DNA of 64,000 nucleotides from contig NW_006920412.1 in assembly GCF_000344685.1 (NCBI RefSeq), positions 1,260,937 through 1,324,936 on the forward strand, read 5' to 3'. Within the stretch, counting starts at the first letter, position 1. Every line of letters starts with the position of its first letter. The notes under the pieces are model-generated. The model had not been told where the DNA came from. It worked only from the letters and a program-made list of their open reading frames with translations, and did not search any database. Origin of the DNA: Gloeophyllum trabeum ATCC 11539 (Eukaryota > Basidiomycota > Agaricomycetes > Gloeophyllales > Gloeophyllaceae). Of this stretch, positions 49,473 through 62,098 are shown piece after piece. The translations under genes and the position numbers were made by a program.

Positions 49473-49872
49473 TGAGATTAAAGAGGTGTGTATACTGACT
49501 GCCTTGCCCAGGGCTCCTACGTATTCGACTGCTCAAACAAGTTGTCGACGAAATTTCGGAGACCAAACAGTCACAAATCCTTCAGCCACTTTGTCTCGCG
49601 AATTCCACCAAGTCCCTCCACTTCGACACTACTCGAATCCGTTCTGCTTCGCGGTCTATTCGTCCCCTCTCTCCCCACCTTCTGCGGTGAATGCAATAGT
49701 TATCAATCATGACTGACTCCGATACTTTTGGCGCAAAAAGATGGCTGGCTCTTCTCCAAATATTCCCAAGCCTCGTCGGTCGCAGGTTGTTATCAACTTC
49801 TGGAACCTGTTGGGATTGAGTAAAGGGATGCGCATCTCTTCGGTGCCTCAAACCCTGCACATTTTCATCTTA

Positions 49873-50290
49873 GTAGGCTCTACCGTGTGTAGCTGAGGCT
49901 CCACGCGATCACTCGATAGATTTTTATACCGCGAACTGGGACTACCCCGGCACTCTGGATCCGCGCGGTACTATAGTCTTATACTGCAAGGTCGATCGCG
50001 GTCAAATCAGGAACCGCTTGTGGCTAAACACAGAGCAAGGTCTCGCTTTGGACTTGGACTTGCAGACTCCATCCGCGACTGCGGATTGTACGATACTCAC
50101 GTACCGGGCGCCGCTGTTTAATTCTTTGAGCGGTGGCCGTAATCGGTTGCCTTGCGCGACTCTGGCCTCTTCTCCGCGCTTGACACGAGTCTCGGGCCCA
50201 ACTGCGTGATCAGTGATGTTACTCCTGAAGTGGCGGAGCGAATATGGCGATACCTGATAATGGCGTATTGCCCCGCACATTTCCATTATT
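49873..50290 (+). other. Possible uncharacterised coding fragments
   Basis: A plus-strand frame stays open from about 49873 to the stop near 50209 and reads like protein (for example SIDFYTANWDYPGTLD, GTIVLYCKVDRGQIR). A second frame just downstream reads VISDVTPEVAERIWRYLIM and stops near 50290. A GTAATC donor-like site near 50140 lies at the point where the frame would need to change, but I could not fix an acceptor or a start codon. It may be an unannotated small gene, a relic, or chance. I do not recognise either part. Confidence 0.25.
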
Positions 50291-50780
50291 CCTCGTAAGC
50301 TGTTCCGTTAATATTCTATTCTGTCTCTCATAGGCTTACACTGGGAAGCTACCATTAGCTCGTCCAATCCCGCGTTCTTGCTTCTATGAGCTCTTCTATG
50401 TGTATGCTGCATATGATCTATCTATAGAAATGGTCATAACCATCGTGCGCGGATACAAGAATAGGAGCCCACCAAGATAGCTCCGCAGCTTTGAAAACAT
50501 CCTGCTGCGGGTGGCGGATGATAGTAGATCGGGCGTCCATAGCCTGTTTCGCAGTACCTTAAGGTCAGTCAACATGTGTCAGGTCCTCAACCGTCCATAG
50601 AAGTCTTTCCTTGTATTGTCCCACTGCGGAGCGCTTGATCCCGCTCCTGCTCTTATTCCTGTTACCCACCTTATTTCTTTCTTCTCTCCATATTCTCCTC
50701 TGCAACATCTTCACGTCCTTATTATTCATTGCATCTGGTAATTCGGCGGTCTTGAGCTCTAAGCTTACCAGCGTGCATCC

Positions 50781-52550
50781 ATGACCGCCAAGTTATCCAT
50801 GCCCGCATTCGGGGGTCTGAAGCCGAGACTTACTTTGGTGCACCCGAGGCGTTACGTCTTGCTAGTTCTCCTGCTCCTTGTACGTGGTGTACCTGCGTTG
50901 TGAAGCTATTGAAGTCCAATTTCGCGTCAGCTGGGCTTTCATTATATCCTGCGGATATCACACGAGTCATACGCTCGAACTACGTCTCTCTCTCACATAG
51001 TGGAACAACTGTCATTAAATCGCACAGTCCTTTCCGATCATTACTACGGCGACTACCGCAGGGCCAACGCTACCTTCGTCTTTCTATGCAGAAACAACGA
51101 CCTTCCGGGAGTCGTATCTAGCATTCAGCAAATGGAAGACAGGTTCAATAGAAAATACAAATATCCTTGGGTTTTACTGAACGATGAACCCTTTACGGAT
51201 GACTTCATCAAGTACGTCTCGAGTTGACAAACACATAGATCTTGATCTTAACCTGCGATCAGGCGTGTGAGTGTCTTGACTGACGCGCCAATACACTTCG
51301 GCGTCATACCCCATGAGCAGTGGGTACAGCCAGAGTGGATAGACGAGAAGAGAGCGGAGGCAGCTCGCAAGGTCATGGTATGGCAACGCATAATATACGG
51401 GGGTCGGTATATATAGACGTATTATGTCTTTACGATTCACTGACTACGTTCATTCCAGGCAGCGTTCCGTATGTTGTTCACCCTTTACTATTTTCCTTCA
51501 TGCTAAAGGTGGCTCTGCCCCGTAGTTATCGGAATATGTGCCGGTTTAACTCAGGAGTAAGCGGACAGCTCGAGCTGGCGACCCTTCCCTCTTAACACAC
51601 ATACATAGTTCTTCTACAGGCACGAACTTCTCTTGCCCTACAAGTACTACTGGCGGGTCGAGTTCGTACCTATGCCATAACTTGGTATCCGCGTTGTGCT
51701 TACTCGTGATGACGCTAATCCTTCAGGCCCGACGTCAAATTTTTCTGCGACATCGACTACGATCCATTCCTGTTCATGCAGGACAATAACAAGACATACG
51801 GTCAGTAGTGGTCGAGTGTTCAGGTTAGGCATATCATTGAGACCCTCTGCCAGGATTCACCATCACCATGGAAGAGTTCAGAGAGACGGTCATCACGCTG
51901 TGGGACAGCACGAAAGGTGTGTAAGCTCAGTCATATCGTGTCCCGAACCATTAACAGCGGTTCCCAGAATTTCTGTCCGAGAATTCCCAGTATGTGGCGG
52001 AGAACAATGCCATGGGGTTTCTATCAGATGATGGAGGGATCTCTTACAACTTATGCCACTGTGAGGAATATCGCTCAACTCTACTCCGGACAGGGGTCTT
52101 ATACGAGCATGCTTTACTCTCAGATTGGAGTAATTTCGAGATCGCCGACATGGATTTCTGGCGAGGGAAAGCATATTCGGACTATTTCGATCATCTGGAA
52201 TCAAAGGGCGGCTTCTATTACGAGGTTCGTCTGTTTTGTTCGTTTTGGGGCGATGAATGATTCACCGAGTCACTGCCTCGATGATAGCGATGGGGTGATG
52301 CTCCAGTCCACAGTATAGCAGCGTCGTTATTCCTTGACAAGAACCAACTGCATTTCTTCCAAGACATTGGTTACAGACACGAGCCCTTTCAACACTGTCC
52401 TCAAGGGGACGATTGGTCAAGAGGCCGGTGTGCATGTGATCCTAATGATAACTTCGGTACGTCCTCTGTTGTGTCGTCCTTACGACTCTGATGTGCCCGG
52501 TAGATTATGTGGGTGCCTCTTGTATCAGAAAATGGGATCGGATATGGTAG
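50781..52550 (+). CDS. GT15 alpha-1,2-mannosyltransferase (Kre2/Mnt1 family), copy 2
   Basis: Twelve exons (50781-50879, 50931-51211, 51263-51402, 51459-51468, 51526-51556, 51609-51661, 51727-51800, 51854-51916, 51968-52060, 52124-52224, 52288-52456, 52504-52550) give 386 residues. A signal-anchor (RRYVLLVLLLLLGFHYIL) is followed by the GT15 core: [89 protein letters not shown] and [20 protein letters not shown]. Most introns, including both that frame the 10-nt exon 4, match copy 1 in position. It differs by one extra intron before EFLSEN and by its end, SCIRKWDRIW, instead of the usual family tail. Confidence 0.94.
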
Positions 52551-52677
52551 CGAACGTGCAACTTGTATTTATTACGTATTATACTGTAGGTATGTATAGT
52601 AGAGGCCTTTGGGTATGATACTTTCGACGGTTAGGTGCGGCTGGGGGCGGCTATAAGTACATGGTGTCATCCAACGA

Positions 52678-54663
52678 TCACGTATTTTCAAGAGGGGGGT
52701 GCAGGTTTTCCGCAGTCTTCTTCAGCCCTTCCACAACTTGGAGGACCTTCGACAGCTTGCTCCACACTGTAGTGTAAATCTCTGTGTTTCCTTGCTGAAT
52801 ATTCCCCGCCAGAGTCCGGCGGAGGTCGTCTGCTTCTGATCGGACCATCGCTCGGACGGCTTCGAAGATCGGCTCTTGAATCGCATTGACGACGCTTTCA
52901 GGAGGTAATGTAGGTTGTATTTTAGAAGTGCGGACTGCTTGGTCTGCAACGGCCACCGACAAAGCACGAATTTCGTCGCGGTGTCGCTGGATCACGGTTT
53001 CCGTCTGTCGCTGCTTAGCCTCCAGCTGGTACCAGAGTTGGAGAAGATTGAAGTTTTCAGGGAGACAGAACGAAACAGCTCTAACGCACCTCGACGACCT
53101 TCATTTTCCATTTCTCATTCTCCTGCTTCAGGCTGACATTCTCTGATCTCAAGTCAGCTGATTCCGTGATGAGTGTGGCTATCTCCTGCGCTATAGCCGT
53201 CACTTGATCACCAGTTACATTGAGGTTGAATTCGATGCCTTGTATACGTGCCCCGTAGGCTTCGTGCTCCTTCTGTCTGGTTTCCGCCACAGACCTCGAC
53301 TGTGTTTCCCGTACATCCTCCAGCATCGCTTCTAATCGACCCTCTAACTCGTCCAGTAGTTCCGCATCACGTTGATTGAGCATGTTCTCCAACTCCACGA
53401 GTCGTTGTTCAAGGTTTTCAACTTGTTCTTGTACCCTTCGTGATCCAGTAGCATGGCGATCATCCGTATCCCTGCCACTTTCCGATAAACGTCTACGTTT
53501 GCCTTTGGTCTGAGATCCATCCTCCTCCTTCTCCGCAGCAGCACTCGCAACGGCAGCCTGATTCGTAATCACCTGCACTAGCTCAGTGCGTAGGTTTGCA
53601 CACAGCTCCTTCAACTCGCTGACTTCTTTTCGAACGTTGTCTAGGGAAGAAAGACCTTGCTTATCCTTGGATGCAGGCCAGTAGTCGGAGTTGATGAGGC
53701 TCTCCACGAGTTTGTTGAGCTCGCCTTTCTTCTTCTCGCACTTGTCCCGGACCTCTGATACTTGGGCACGTAAGCGCGCCTTATCGTCTTCGGCTAGCTC
53801 GCTGAATCGCCACGATTGCATCAAAGCCTCATATTGACGGAGTTCTCGCTGAAGTTTGACGTGCTCCGCACGAGCAAGGACACAGTCGGTCATGACTCTG
53901 GAAACAATACAGATATAATAGGGAGGTAAGCGATAGACATCGACATGGCACCTACTGGATCCGAGTCTTCCATACATCCCTACGTTCTGAGACGGTCATG
54001 CGTCCAGCCGTACCTTCCTTTGAGTCAAGGGGTGTAGTGGGAGTAGAGGTGACAGCAGTAGCAGCGGGCGGCGGAGCTGAAGATGAAGAGGCCGCGGCGG
54101 AAGGCGCTGGGATGGGAGGAGGTGGCATATGGGACACATGAGTATCAGATGTCATAGGGTCGATGGCTTCGTCCAGTTAAAGCTCAGTGCAACAATGTCT
54201 GTATCGACTGGCCTGCTTACATTCTTTGGACCTGGAACGAGGACCAAGACTCAGATCTGAGCGCGCCGGAGAACTTGCCCGGCCCCAGCCTCGCATGCTC
54301 GTCGAGTCTCCGGAAGCTCTCCGTTCACGAGGCATGTCGTACTGGTCCGAACTTCTTCGATGCTCGCTACGATGAGAAGGCGCAGGGGAAGGAGGGCGGT
54401 CGCGCCAATTGCGACGCTCCTCTCTTGGTCGAGGGGGATCGCGCTTGGTAGTGCGCGCGGTCCTCCACTCAGGCTCGTCAGGATGGATGAAGTGACACTC
54501 TGAAGGGTCCCGTTCGCAGCCCAGGCCACCGTGTTTATTAGACCTCGGACGGCCTTCGTCGTCGTAGAACTAGCGAGAGGGAGATGAGCGGAGACGCGCT
54601 GCACGTGTTACGGGACAAAGGACGAACGTAACATCGAAGATTGGACGTTTTACGGCGACTCAT
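52678..54663 (-). CDS. CCCH zinc-finger and coiled-coil protein
   Basis: Five exons (54663-54628, 54569-54221, 54166-53956, 53897-53090, 53025-52678) give 583 residues. The start MSRRKTSNLRCYFYDDEG runs into a CCCH-type zinc finger: Cys at about 11, then GGLGCERDPSECHFIHP. Next come an Arg/Ser-rich segment with RS-like repeats, a Pro/Ala/Ser-rich linker, and long coiled coils from about residue 200 to the end (RELRQYEALMQSWRFSELAE, VENLEQRLVELENML), with a basic KGKRRR patch between. A CCCH finger plus RS-like residues suggests RNA binding, perhaps in mRNA processing; that is inference. A shorter reading that starts at the ATG at 54155 would lose the finger entirely. The intron joining exons 2 and 3 ends in AAG. 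Confidence 0.72.
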
Positions 54664-54874
54664 TTCGCGATGAGGTCCCCGTCCGAGCGCTTGCCTGAGT
54701 TTACGTTGTCCGAGGAGGGAAACTGGCGTTTACAATAGTCGATCAAGCCTGAGAATCCCCTTTTGATCGCGTCCATGCAAGGTTAGGTTTCCAGCCACAT
54801 GCCACAGCGCTCATCCCGAAGAATTAGAACTACGTCAAGTCCAAATAATGAAATATGCTATGAATGCTATATAT

Positions 54875-57800
54875 CTATGAACCAGGTTGTGATTGGAAAA
54901 CATCTACATAACGGCTCCGCGCGCTTCTCTTCGCCATCCCTGACTTAGGCCGCCCTGGAGGTGGTGGCACATCTAATCCAGCATGTGCAGCAGGCGTAGT
55001 GGGTGCGGACTCGACCCCTTCAGGTACCAAGTTAGACCGCACACGCATGGGAGGCTTTTTGGGAGGCGATATCGTCAGATCTACAGCTGAGGCAGGCCGT
55101 GCAGGAGGCGGCGTGACACCAGGTGCTGACCGGCTCGGAGAAGCCGTCTGTGCTCGAGATGGCGGCGGAGGCGGGGGTTTAGGCTGAGCAGCGTCAGCGC
55201 CAGCCTGCAGTAGTCATATCTATTCAGCTGAAAGCCCAGAACGGCAGAAGGAGCGCACTGACCTTCTTATTTACCCAGCGCTTCAGTTCTTTATCATAGT
55301 AGAACGTCACTTCTTCTCCCAGGTTGGCCTTTACGGGCGTCGGGGTGCTCTCGCGCTTCCACAAGCGACTTAGCCAGGAACTCGAAGACGTCGAGGACAG
55401 GGCTGAAGGGGCATTATAAGCGATCAAAGTGGCGATCGGCGCAGGTGTTACTTACCAGGTTTGTCAGTATCGGGCTTATTATTCGAAGTTTCCGTCGGAG
55501 ACGGCTTTCCGGGTTCCTTTGTCTCCGCTTTGTCAGCCTTGGACTTCTTGGTTGGATTGCCAATGCCTAAGTCATCTTCTATGTCCTCATCATCATAAGA
55601 TATGCCTCTGGAGGGTGCAGCTGAGGTTTGGGACGCCATCGGTGTCATCATCTGATCATCCATGAGGGAAATAAAATTAGAAGAATCAGCCCCCCCTTCT
55701 GCATCATTTGTATGATTGAATGAGCTTGCGGTGGGCGTGACAGAATCATTCTCTGCGCCGTACCCGTTCCACCAAGATGACCCATTCTGAGAAGCTTCGG
55801 AACCGTCCGCGGAGGGTGCCATAGGCGACGAAGGATACCCTCCATATCCATTCGCTGCACCATAGCCATTCACCACCTGTCCGAACGAAGGTACCTGACC
55901 GTAAGGCGACGAGGATGAAGTGTCGGATGAGCCTAATCTTGGTGCAGGGGAGGACTTCCTAGCCGAAGGCCTGGTATAATCCATGGCAGAAGACGCCCGG
56001 TCCACGTGAACATCACTGGTTAGATTAGGGCGCAGCGCCATAGCAGAACCACTCCTGCGAGGTGGCGGCGACGCAGACGCAAAATTAAGGCTCTGTACCG
56101 ACGGCGCGGGCGATGGAGTATGAGACGGCACAGTAGAAGAGATAGCACTGTAGTGGGTGAATGGTCCTGAGAACGTATTGTCGTCTTGACTGGACCGACC
56201 CAAGGGATCGTCAGTCGGAGACTTGTCTTCATCGCCAGCGATGAATTTAGTCAGTCGGCCTCCGACCCAGCTTCCTATGCTATCTAAGCTCGGTTTGCTC
56301 ATCTTCCCGCCTATCCATGACCCCGCTTTGTCGACTTGAGGAGCGGCCACCAGGCGATCCGAGAGTTCCCGCAAGCAGTGCATGAACACCACGTTGAAGT
56401 AAGGCGACTGACGAGATAAGGAACTCCGGATAGCCTCGCAATACCTATGGTGAATATCAGTATCATCCACTGTACACCACCGCACTGATACGTACCGGTT
56501 AGCTAACTGAACGTGACCAAGTTCCGCTAGTGTAGCCGCGCGGATAAGCCTGTATGCTTGTAGGTGGGGCAACCCCGCGAATGTCTCTTGGCCCTTCGTC
56601 GTTGGTGCCAACGACAGAGCGAACTCCGCGATCTCAGAGAATATAATCGGATCGTGGTCTTTACCAAATCTCGTGAAGTTCTGAGGACTTGGCGACCCTA
56701 CCAACACCAAGCGGACCGAAGGACTACCCGCACCCCCGATTGCTGACGTCTGGGGAGAAAGAAGATAGCTTCATGAACGAAGTTAATGACAGTAAAGCTG
56801 AACATGACGAACTGCGTACCAAGCATGTGCAGCTTCCACCCAATGATTAGCGGCAAGATAATCGCCCAAGGTGGTAAGAGCAGATGAGGCGTCTGCCGTC
56901 ATAGGATTGGACAATAGCATTGCAGCGGTCTCTGGCCAATCAGCTAGGACGTCCTCGGGAACACTGGTCGTCAGCGCCGCACTGGGGAAATTAGGTGATA
57001 TTGGCGTCGGTGCCATCGGGGTAACGGGATGTGGCACTTGAAGAGACTCTGACGTTGTCTTCGACAACAGCTTGGGGGGAACCATTTCCTGCACTATAGA
57101 TAACCAAAAGGTTAGTTATTTCGCAAGGGCATGTGATCCAGCACAAACCTGATGATGCTCCCTCCCCCGCAAAAAGGCTATACGCCACCCTGAGTGAGGT
57201 TCGCCCAGGGTCCGCAGCCTTGCCATTCGCGCCCAGAGAAGCGCCATGGCCACCGGCCGATTGGTAGCCTAACTCAGTCCGTAGGAACTCGTGCACGACC
57301 TCTTTCCATGCCTCCTTATCTATACTGCTAGCAATTAACATCGCGTGTGCCCAAAGCTTCTCATCCAAAGCATAATGGCACGCTTTACGACGTTCACCGC
57401 GCAGCAAGAAATCTTGTATCTTGTCCAATGTAGAAGGCTTGACGATGTAGGACGCAAGCGGTGTCTCATTAGGCTGTGACGAGCCAAGTCCGGGGTAACC
57501 TAGAGATAGATCAGCCGCAGCAGATAGACCTGTTTCATTGCTGTTAGAGGTGGCCTGGATACGTGGAACCAGCGCTGAGCGAGCTGCAGCGTCTACGGAG
57601 TCACTAAGGCAAACGAATCGTCAATAGGTAAAATAAAGGCGGGGTATTAGTGCTCTACCTTCCACTGAGTTTCCCATCATTCTCGACCATGATCTTCAGC
57701 AACTTCACAAGAACCAACTTGCCTTCTGCTCGTCGGTGCTCAGAGGAACCTCGCGTCAAGTAACCAACCGCTCGGGATATCTCTTCTTCCTTCTCCTCCA

Positions 57801-60414
57801 AGTACTTGAGGACGCGCGCCTTCTTCGCCTTCACCTGGGAAGCATTCGTGCGGACTAAGCTCGTTGTCGTGGGAGTACCAGGGTCCGAAAACAGAGGGCC
57901 TGGATAGGCCGGAACTGCGACGCCTGAAGCAGACTCAGGGAGAAGTGTGTGAAGGGTGCGCATCTGGATGTCTGTCGAAGGCCTAGAGGACAATGCAACA
58001 TCGAACCCAGTACTGAGGGAGGAAGACCCGTGGAAGCATGTCAAAAGTTTGCCTCCGAAACCGAAGCTCATTAATGGTGCGCGCGCGGCTACCCTGCCCA
58101 GAGGATCATTTGCACCCAACAATGTTGGGGACGGGGCGTACGGGGCACGAGCCGGAGCACTGAGATAGATATCTTGACCACGGTCCGGTTCAGACGCTGT
58201 TGTTATGGGTATGTGACCCGCTTCCACACTCGGATATGAGCGACTCGTCCATGAATCACCGTAATCAGAAACTTCGCTGCTTTCACGCTTGATACCGTAA
58301 ACTGGCGTGTATGGATTGGCATTTGCGGGAGGTTGTGCAGGACCAAACGGGATACCGTTAGACATTGCACGATCCCGAGCGGGCAGGTGCACAGTTGGAG
58401 ACTGAGACCGTGATGCGACAGATGACGCAGATTGTCCACCAAGCGACGACGTATACGAACGAACCGAAGTTGCGCCTGGTGACTTCGCCCTCTGCGCGCT
58501 TTGTTGGGGAGGGTCGTTATCGCGCTGAGAAGGCTTGTACGGGTCGTAGACTGGAACCGCATACCCATTTATCGCTGCTGGGGGTGGTGAGACAGTGGCA
58601 GACTTCGCGGGTGCATAGCGATCTAAGCTGCTTCGATTTATTGATGGAGGAGGCGGAGACCTAGCGGGTGATTCGGCGGGCATGTGCTTATCCAAGCTGC
58701 TCCGACTCGATGAAGGTTGAGGCTCATACGAGTAGGAACTGCGAGGGGGTGGAGACGGAAGCACTGGGGCGCCCTTGGAGTTCTGATTGTCCTCCTCTGG
58801 ATTGCTCGAAGATTCTGCAGGCATCCTATCCGGCGACGATACTCTGCCAGAGCCAGATTCCGCAGCGTCTGTGGTGAGGACCGAGCTGTCTGACGAGGAC
58901 TCGAGTGAGGTCTGTGCAGCTACGCCTTCCTGTCTCGGCTGGTAGGTCCGTCCCGTCTCGAAGGTGTCCTGGAAGGATGTCATCGGATTTTCTGGGTCAT
59001 CTTCAAGGATGGCAGGTGCAGTCTTTGGGCCTGAGGATGGAGGTGACTGCAATGAGACTCCACCGCCATACATATTGACCACATCGACAGTTGCAGTCAG
59101 CGACGGCGTCAACGGTGCTGAATCGAATGTGTTGTTAGATCCTGAAGACCCATAGCCATATGCTTGCGCTTGATAGGTTGAGACGGAAGGGGAGGAAGAA
59201 CGAGGGAACCCGTCGTGCTTCGCACGTACGCCGTTATTCCCATACACGGCCTGACTGTGCCCAGGTTGAACCGGCCTAGAAACTGGAGGACTGGAGGCGC
59301 GACTACTGTCGGGCGAGCTAACTGCGTGGGGGGGTCGGCTGATGCCTGCACTTGCAGCTCGGGGAGGCGGAGGAGGAGGAGGGGAAACTGCATGGGCCGC
59401 CTGAGCGTAGGCCGGACTTGGAGGAGCTGCAGAGTGGATACCATAGGCAGAGAACGCCGAAAGAGAAGGAGACTTGGGCAGAGCATTGCGATATTTAGGC
59501 TTTGCTGGCGGTAAAGGCGGGTCATAAGCATTAACAACTTTGGGTCGGTATGTGTCAGCTTTCGGCGCAGGAGGAGGAGGAGCAGAAACTGGGGGAGGTG
59601 CCTTCTGGGCAGGAGGCTGACCAGCTCCATACGACGACGCAAAAGCCGGGGGCTTGTACGAGTCGTAAGAGGTCGATGGCTCGTAGCGTGGCTGGAAGGT
59701 CGTGTAGGCAGAATTGCTGGGAGCATACGGTGAAGGTGTCGACTGCGGTGCATACGCTGAAGGCGTCGACCCTGATACATATGTTGAAGGCGTCGACTGC
59801 GGTGCATACGTTGAAGGTGTCGACTGTGGTGCATACGGCGAAGACGCCGACTGTGGTGCATAAGGGTCATATGACGGTGTCGTGTAATGGGGAGGTGCCT
59901 GTGATATCTCCGGGCGAGGTTCATAGGAGGATGTAGCAGAGAAGGCGTTAGGAGCATAAGGGTGTGATGCACTAGATGTAGTTTGAGTGGTCATGTTGTA
60001 GCCACCGTTCACGTCGGTGTAACCTATGGCTACTTAGAAACAGAGAAACGTTCCTACACCACGAGGCTCACCTTCACTCGCCTGCGGCTGATCATAAGTA
60101 GTACATTGCCCATTCTGATCATACCAGCCCTGCACGTCACCTGAATATCCTGCACCAGCTTCATTCACAGAACCGTCCTGGTAGCCGTCTGTCGGTGACA
60201 GCCAACTGTCATAGCCGTAGGTATTCACGCCTGACGAAGCCTCACCGGTCTCGAACAAGGAAGAAGGATCCTCATTCGCTAGCGTAGACTCCGTGCCTGC
60301 AGCTGGTGTGCTTTCCGGTCCACCGTCATCACCCAAGACCGCACTGAAAGGATCTGACTGCGAATCCGAGGCACCAAACAGAGCAGCAGCCGCTTCTGCC
60401 TCTACAGTACTCAT
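54875..60414 (-). CDS. SEC16: COPII scaffold protein Sec16
   Basis: Eight exons (60414-60072, 60023-57659, 57603-57149, 57093-56820, 56768-56496, 56444-55456, 55402-55263, 55204-54875) give 1,722 residues. Sec16 organises ER exit sites and COPII coat assembly. The first 750 residues are Pro/Ser/Tyr-rich and include a run of near-identical TPS(A/T)YAPQS units around 59730-59870. The central conserved domain begins PLMSFGFGGKLLTCF at about 762 and contains LRGERRKACHYALDEKLWAHAML and ACYLLSPQTSAIGG. A second disordered stretch leads to the C-terminal conserved block (SSSWLSRLWKRE, EEVTFYYDKELKRWVNKK) and a Pro-rich tail. One intron uses an AAG acceptor, needed to read CYLLSPQTS. Confidence 0.94.
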
Positions 60415-62098
60415 GAGCAGTCGTGCCGCGTCGGTCCTCGGAATGTAGGGAAGAGGGCGTAGCTTCCAGCAACCAGCGCGTCGAGGACCGGAGAGAGCTA
60501 CGTGTTCAGGACGGAAAGGGACTTCACAAGGGCGTCTAAGTGCCTCTGCCGAAATGGTGACGAGATACGTCTCGCCTCATTTCCGATTCCCTTGGGAATT
60601 GGTTATCAGTACAGTGCTGGCTTCAGTGGCAACACGTGGCTTTTCGTTGGACAGGGGCTATTTACCTCGTTTTAGAATGACTTTATTCATATCCTTCGGG
60701 TATTATCCCCCCATTTGTACTGAGGGGTTTCGTACCCTCTTTCATCCGTCCTCTAGGGGTCATTTGGTGGTGGTATGCTCCGCTCTGAGGAGATCATGTA
60801 CTGTATCCCTCAATGCGGACCTCGGGGGTAGCTACTTACCTGCTGGACATAAATTGAGTCTCCTGCCATATTGAGGCGGCCGTCAGGCCGGCCGAAATGT
60901 GGCCGCTCAAAATGAGCTTTCTTGACGTACATGTTGTTCTCCGGCAGTGGTTCTACGTTCAACTGCTCGCTCTCCAGAGCTCTAGGAATGGTCAAGCGGA
61001 AGGGAATCGGACTCCGGCGTGCCGCGCAGCGCCGTACTTAAGCAAGTCGCTTGATGTTTCCACGGTGGAGTCCATTGACACTACCGTTCGCGCTCTACAC
61101 ATTGTCTGGCACTGCAACGGCAAGTTCATTCCATGACCTTCCTACGGCTCCTATCCACACCCCTCAGTATTCTTATGGCCCCAGCGAGCTGGTTGGCTTT
61201 CGACGACTCGTCTTCGAAAGTCTTGTACTCGACATGGGGATCCTCCGTGGTCGCCCCGCCCGACCCCGCTTTCATGGGCATGTCTCGTCACGCGGGGAAG
61301 GCAGACAAAATAGATCGTTCTCCAATTCGATACGGTATGCTCAGGCCATTTGGCCAGTCGCGAGTGTTATAGGTGTGTATGCGTCTCCGGACGGCCCGCA
61401 ACGGCGTGCATCAGGGCATGGACCGTGTCAGGTTTGTTCTGTGTAGGAAGCCAGCGCAGCTACGGACAGTTCTATCCGAGTGTCACTGCTTGGCAGTCCT
61501 TCAGCCAAAGTCCAGAGCGTCCGAGAGCTCCAGGTTGCCACAAGCCGGCACTCTGGTTGGTGGCCCCGTACCCTGAGGGCTGAACAGTAAACCTCTTAAG
61601 GTCTAGTCTTGGATCAAAACGTTGCGCGAGAGTGTCTAGGTAACTTGTTTAACCCTACTCCATACTCAAGCTTGCACCCCTGTTACTTCCAGAAAAATGC
61701 GTTGACAAATATTGGAACTCCTGATCATCCTTAGGGGAGCACTCGCACGAGGGAAGTACAGTGGGCTAAGTCTTGCAAGTTGAAGTGAGTTGAGCCGGAG
61801 GGGATCGTCGAATGTATGCTCGTTCAGCCTCACCGGTCTCTGGTCATTAATCATTTCCGACCCGTGAATATGTCGTATTATGTCGCATTGGGTCAGTTAC
61901 CCCGAGCTCTCGCATTTGTTGCCTACTCAATGCGACACGACCGTGTACCTTGCAAGACTCGCCCTTCACCGGAGTACTTGATACAGTCGATACATTCAAA
62001 TTCACGTGGCGGCGCCTTGATCAAATTGATGGATTACTTGAGGTCGCGACTTGTCGCCACCTACGCGGACGACCGGCGCCGCGCTTTCTGCTACTGAA
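60415..62098. other. Intergenic, nothing firmly recognised
   Basis: About 1.7 kb between the divergent SEC16 and F-box-like genes. Frames of 60-130 codons exist on both strands but show no family residues and cannot be joined convincingly. No tRNA or repeat from elsewhere in the window was found. Confidence 0.45.

Noticed and set aside
54251..54604. A 117-codon minus-strand frame starting MQRVSAHLP
   Set aside because: It overlaps exon 2 of the CCCH gene in another frame; the CCCH frame gives conserved Cys and His spacing and exact splicing.
59109..59972. A 287-codon minus-strand frame rich in His, Arg and Met
   Set aside because: It is an alternative frame of the low-complexity N-terminus of SEC16; its composition mirrors the Pro/Ser/Tyr repeats of the real frame.
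60950..61060. tRNA-like appearance of the stretch with GGTCAAGCGGAAGGGAATCG
   Set aside because: No acceptor stem or T arm with GTTCRANYC can be formed.
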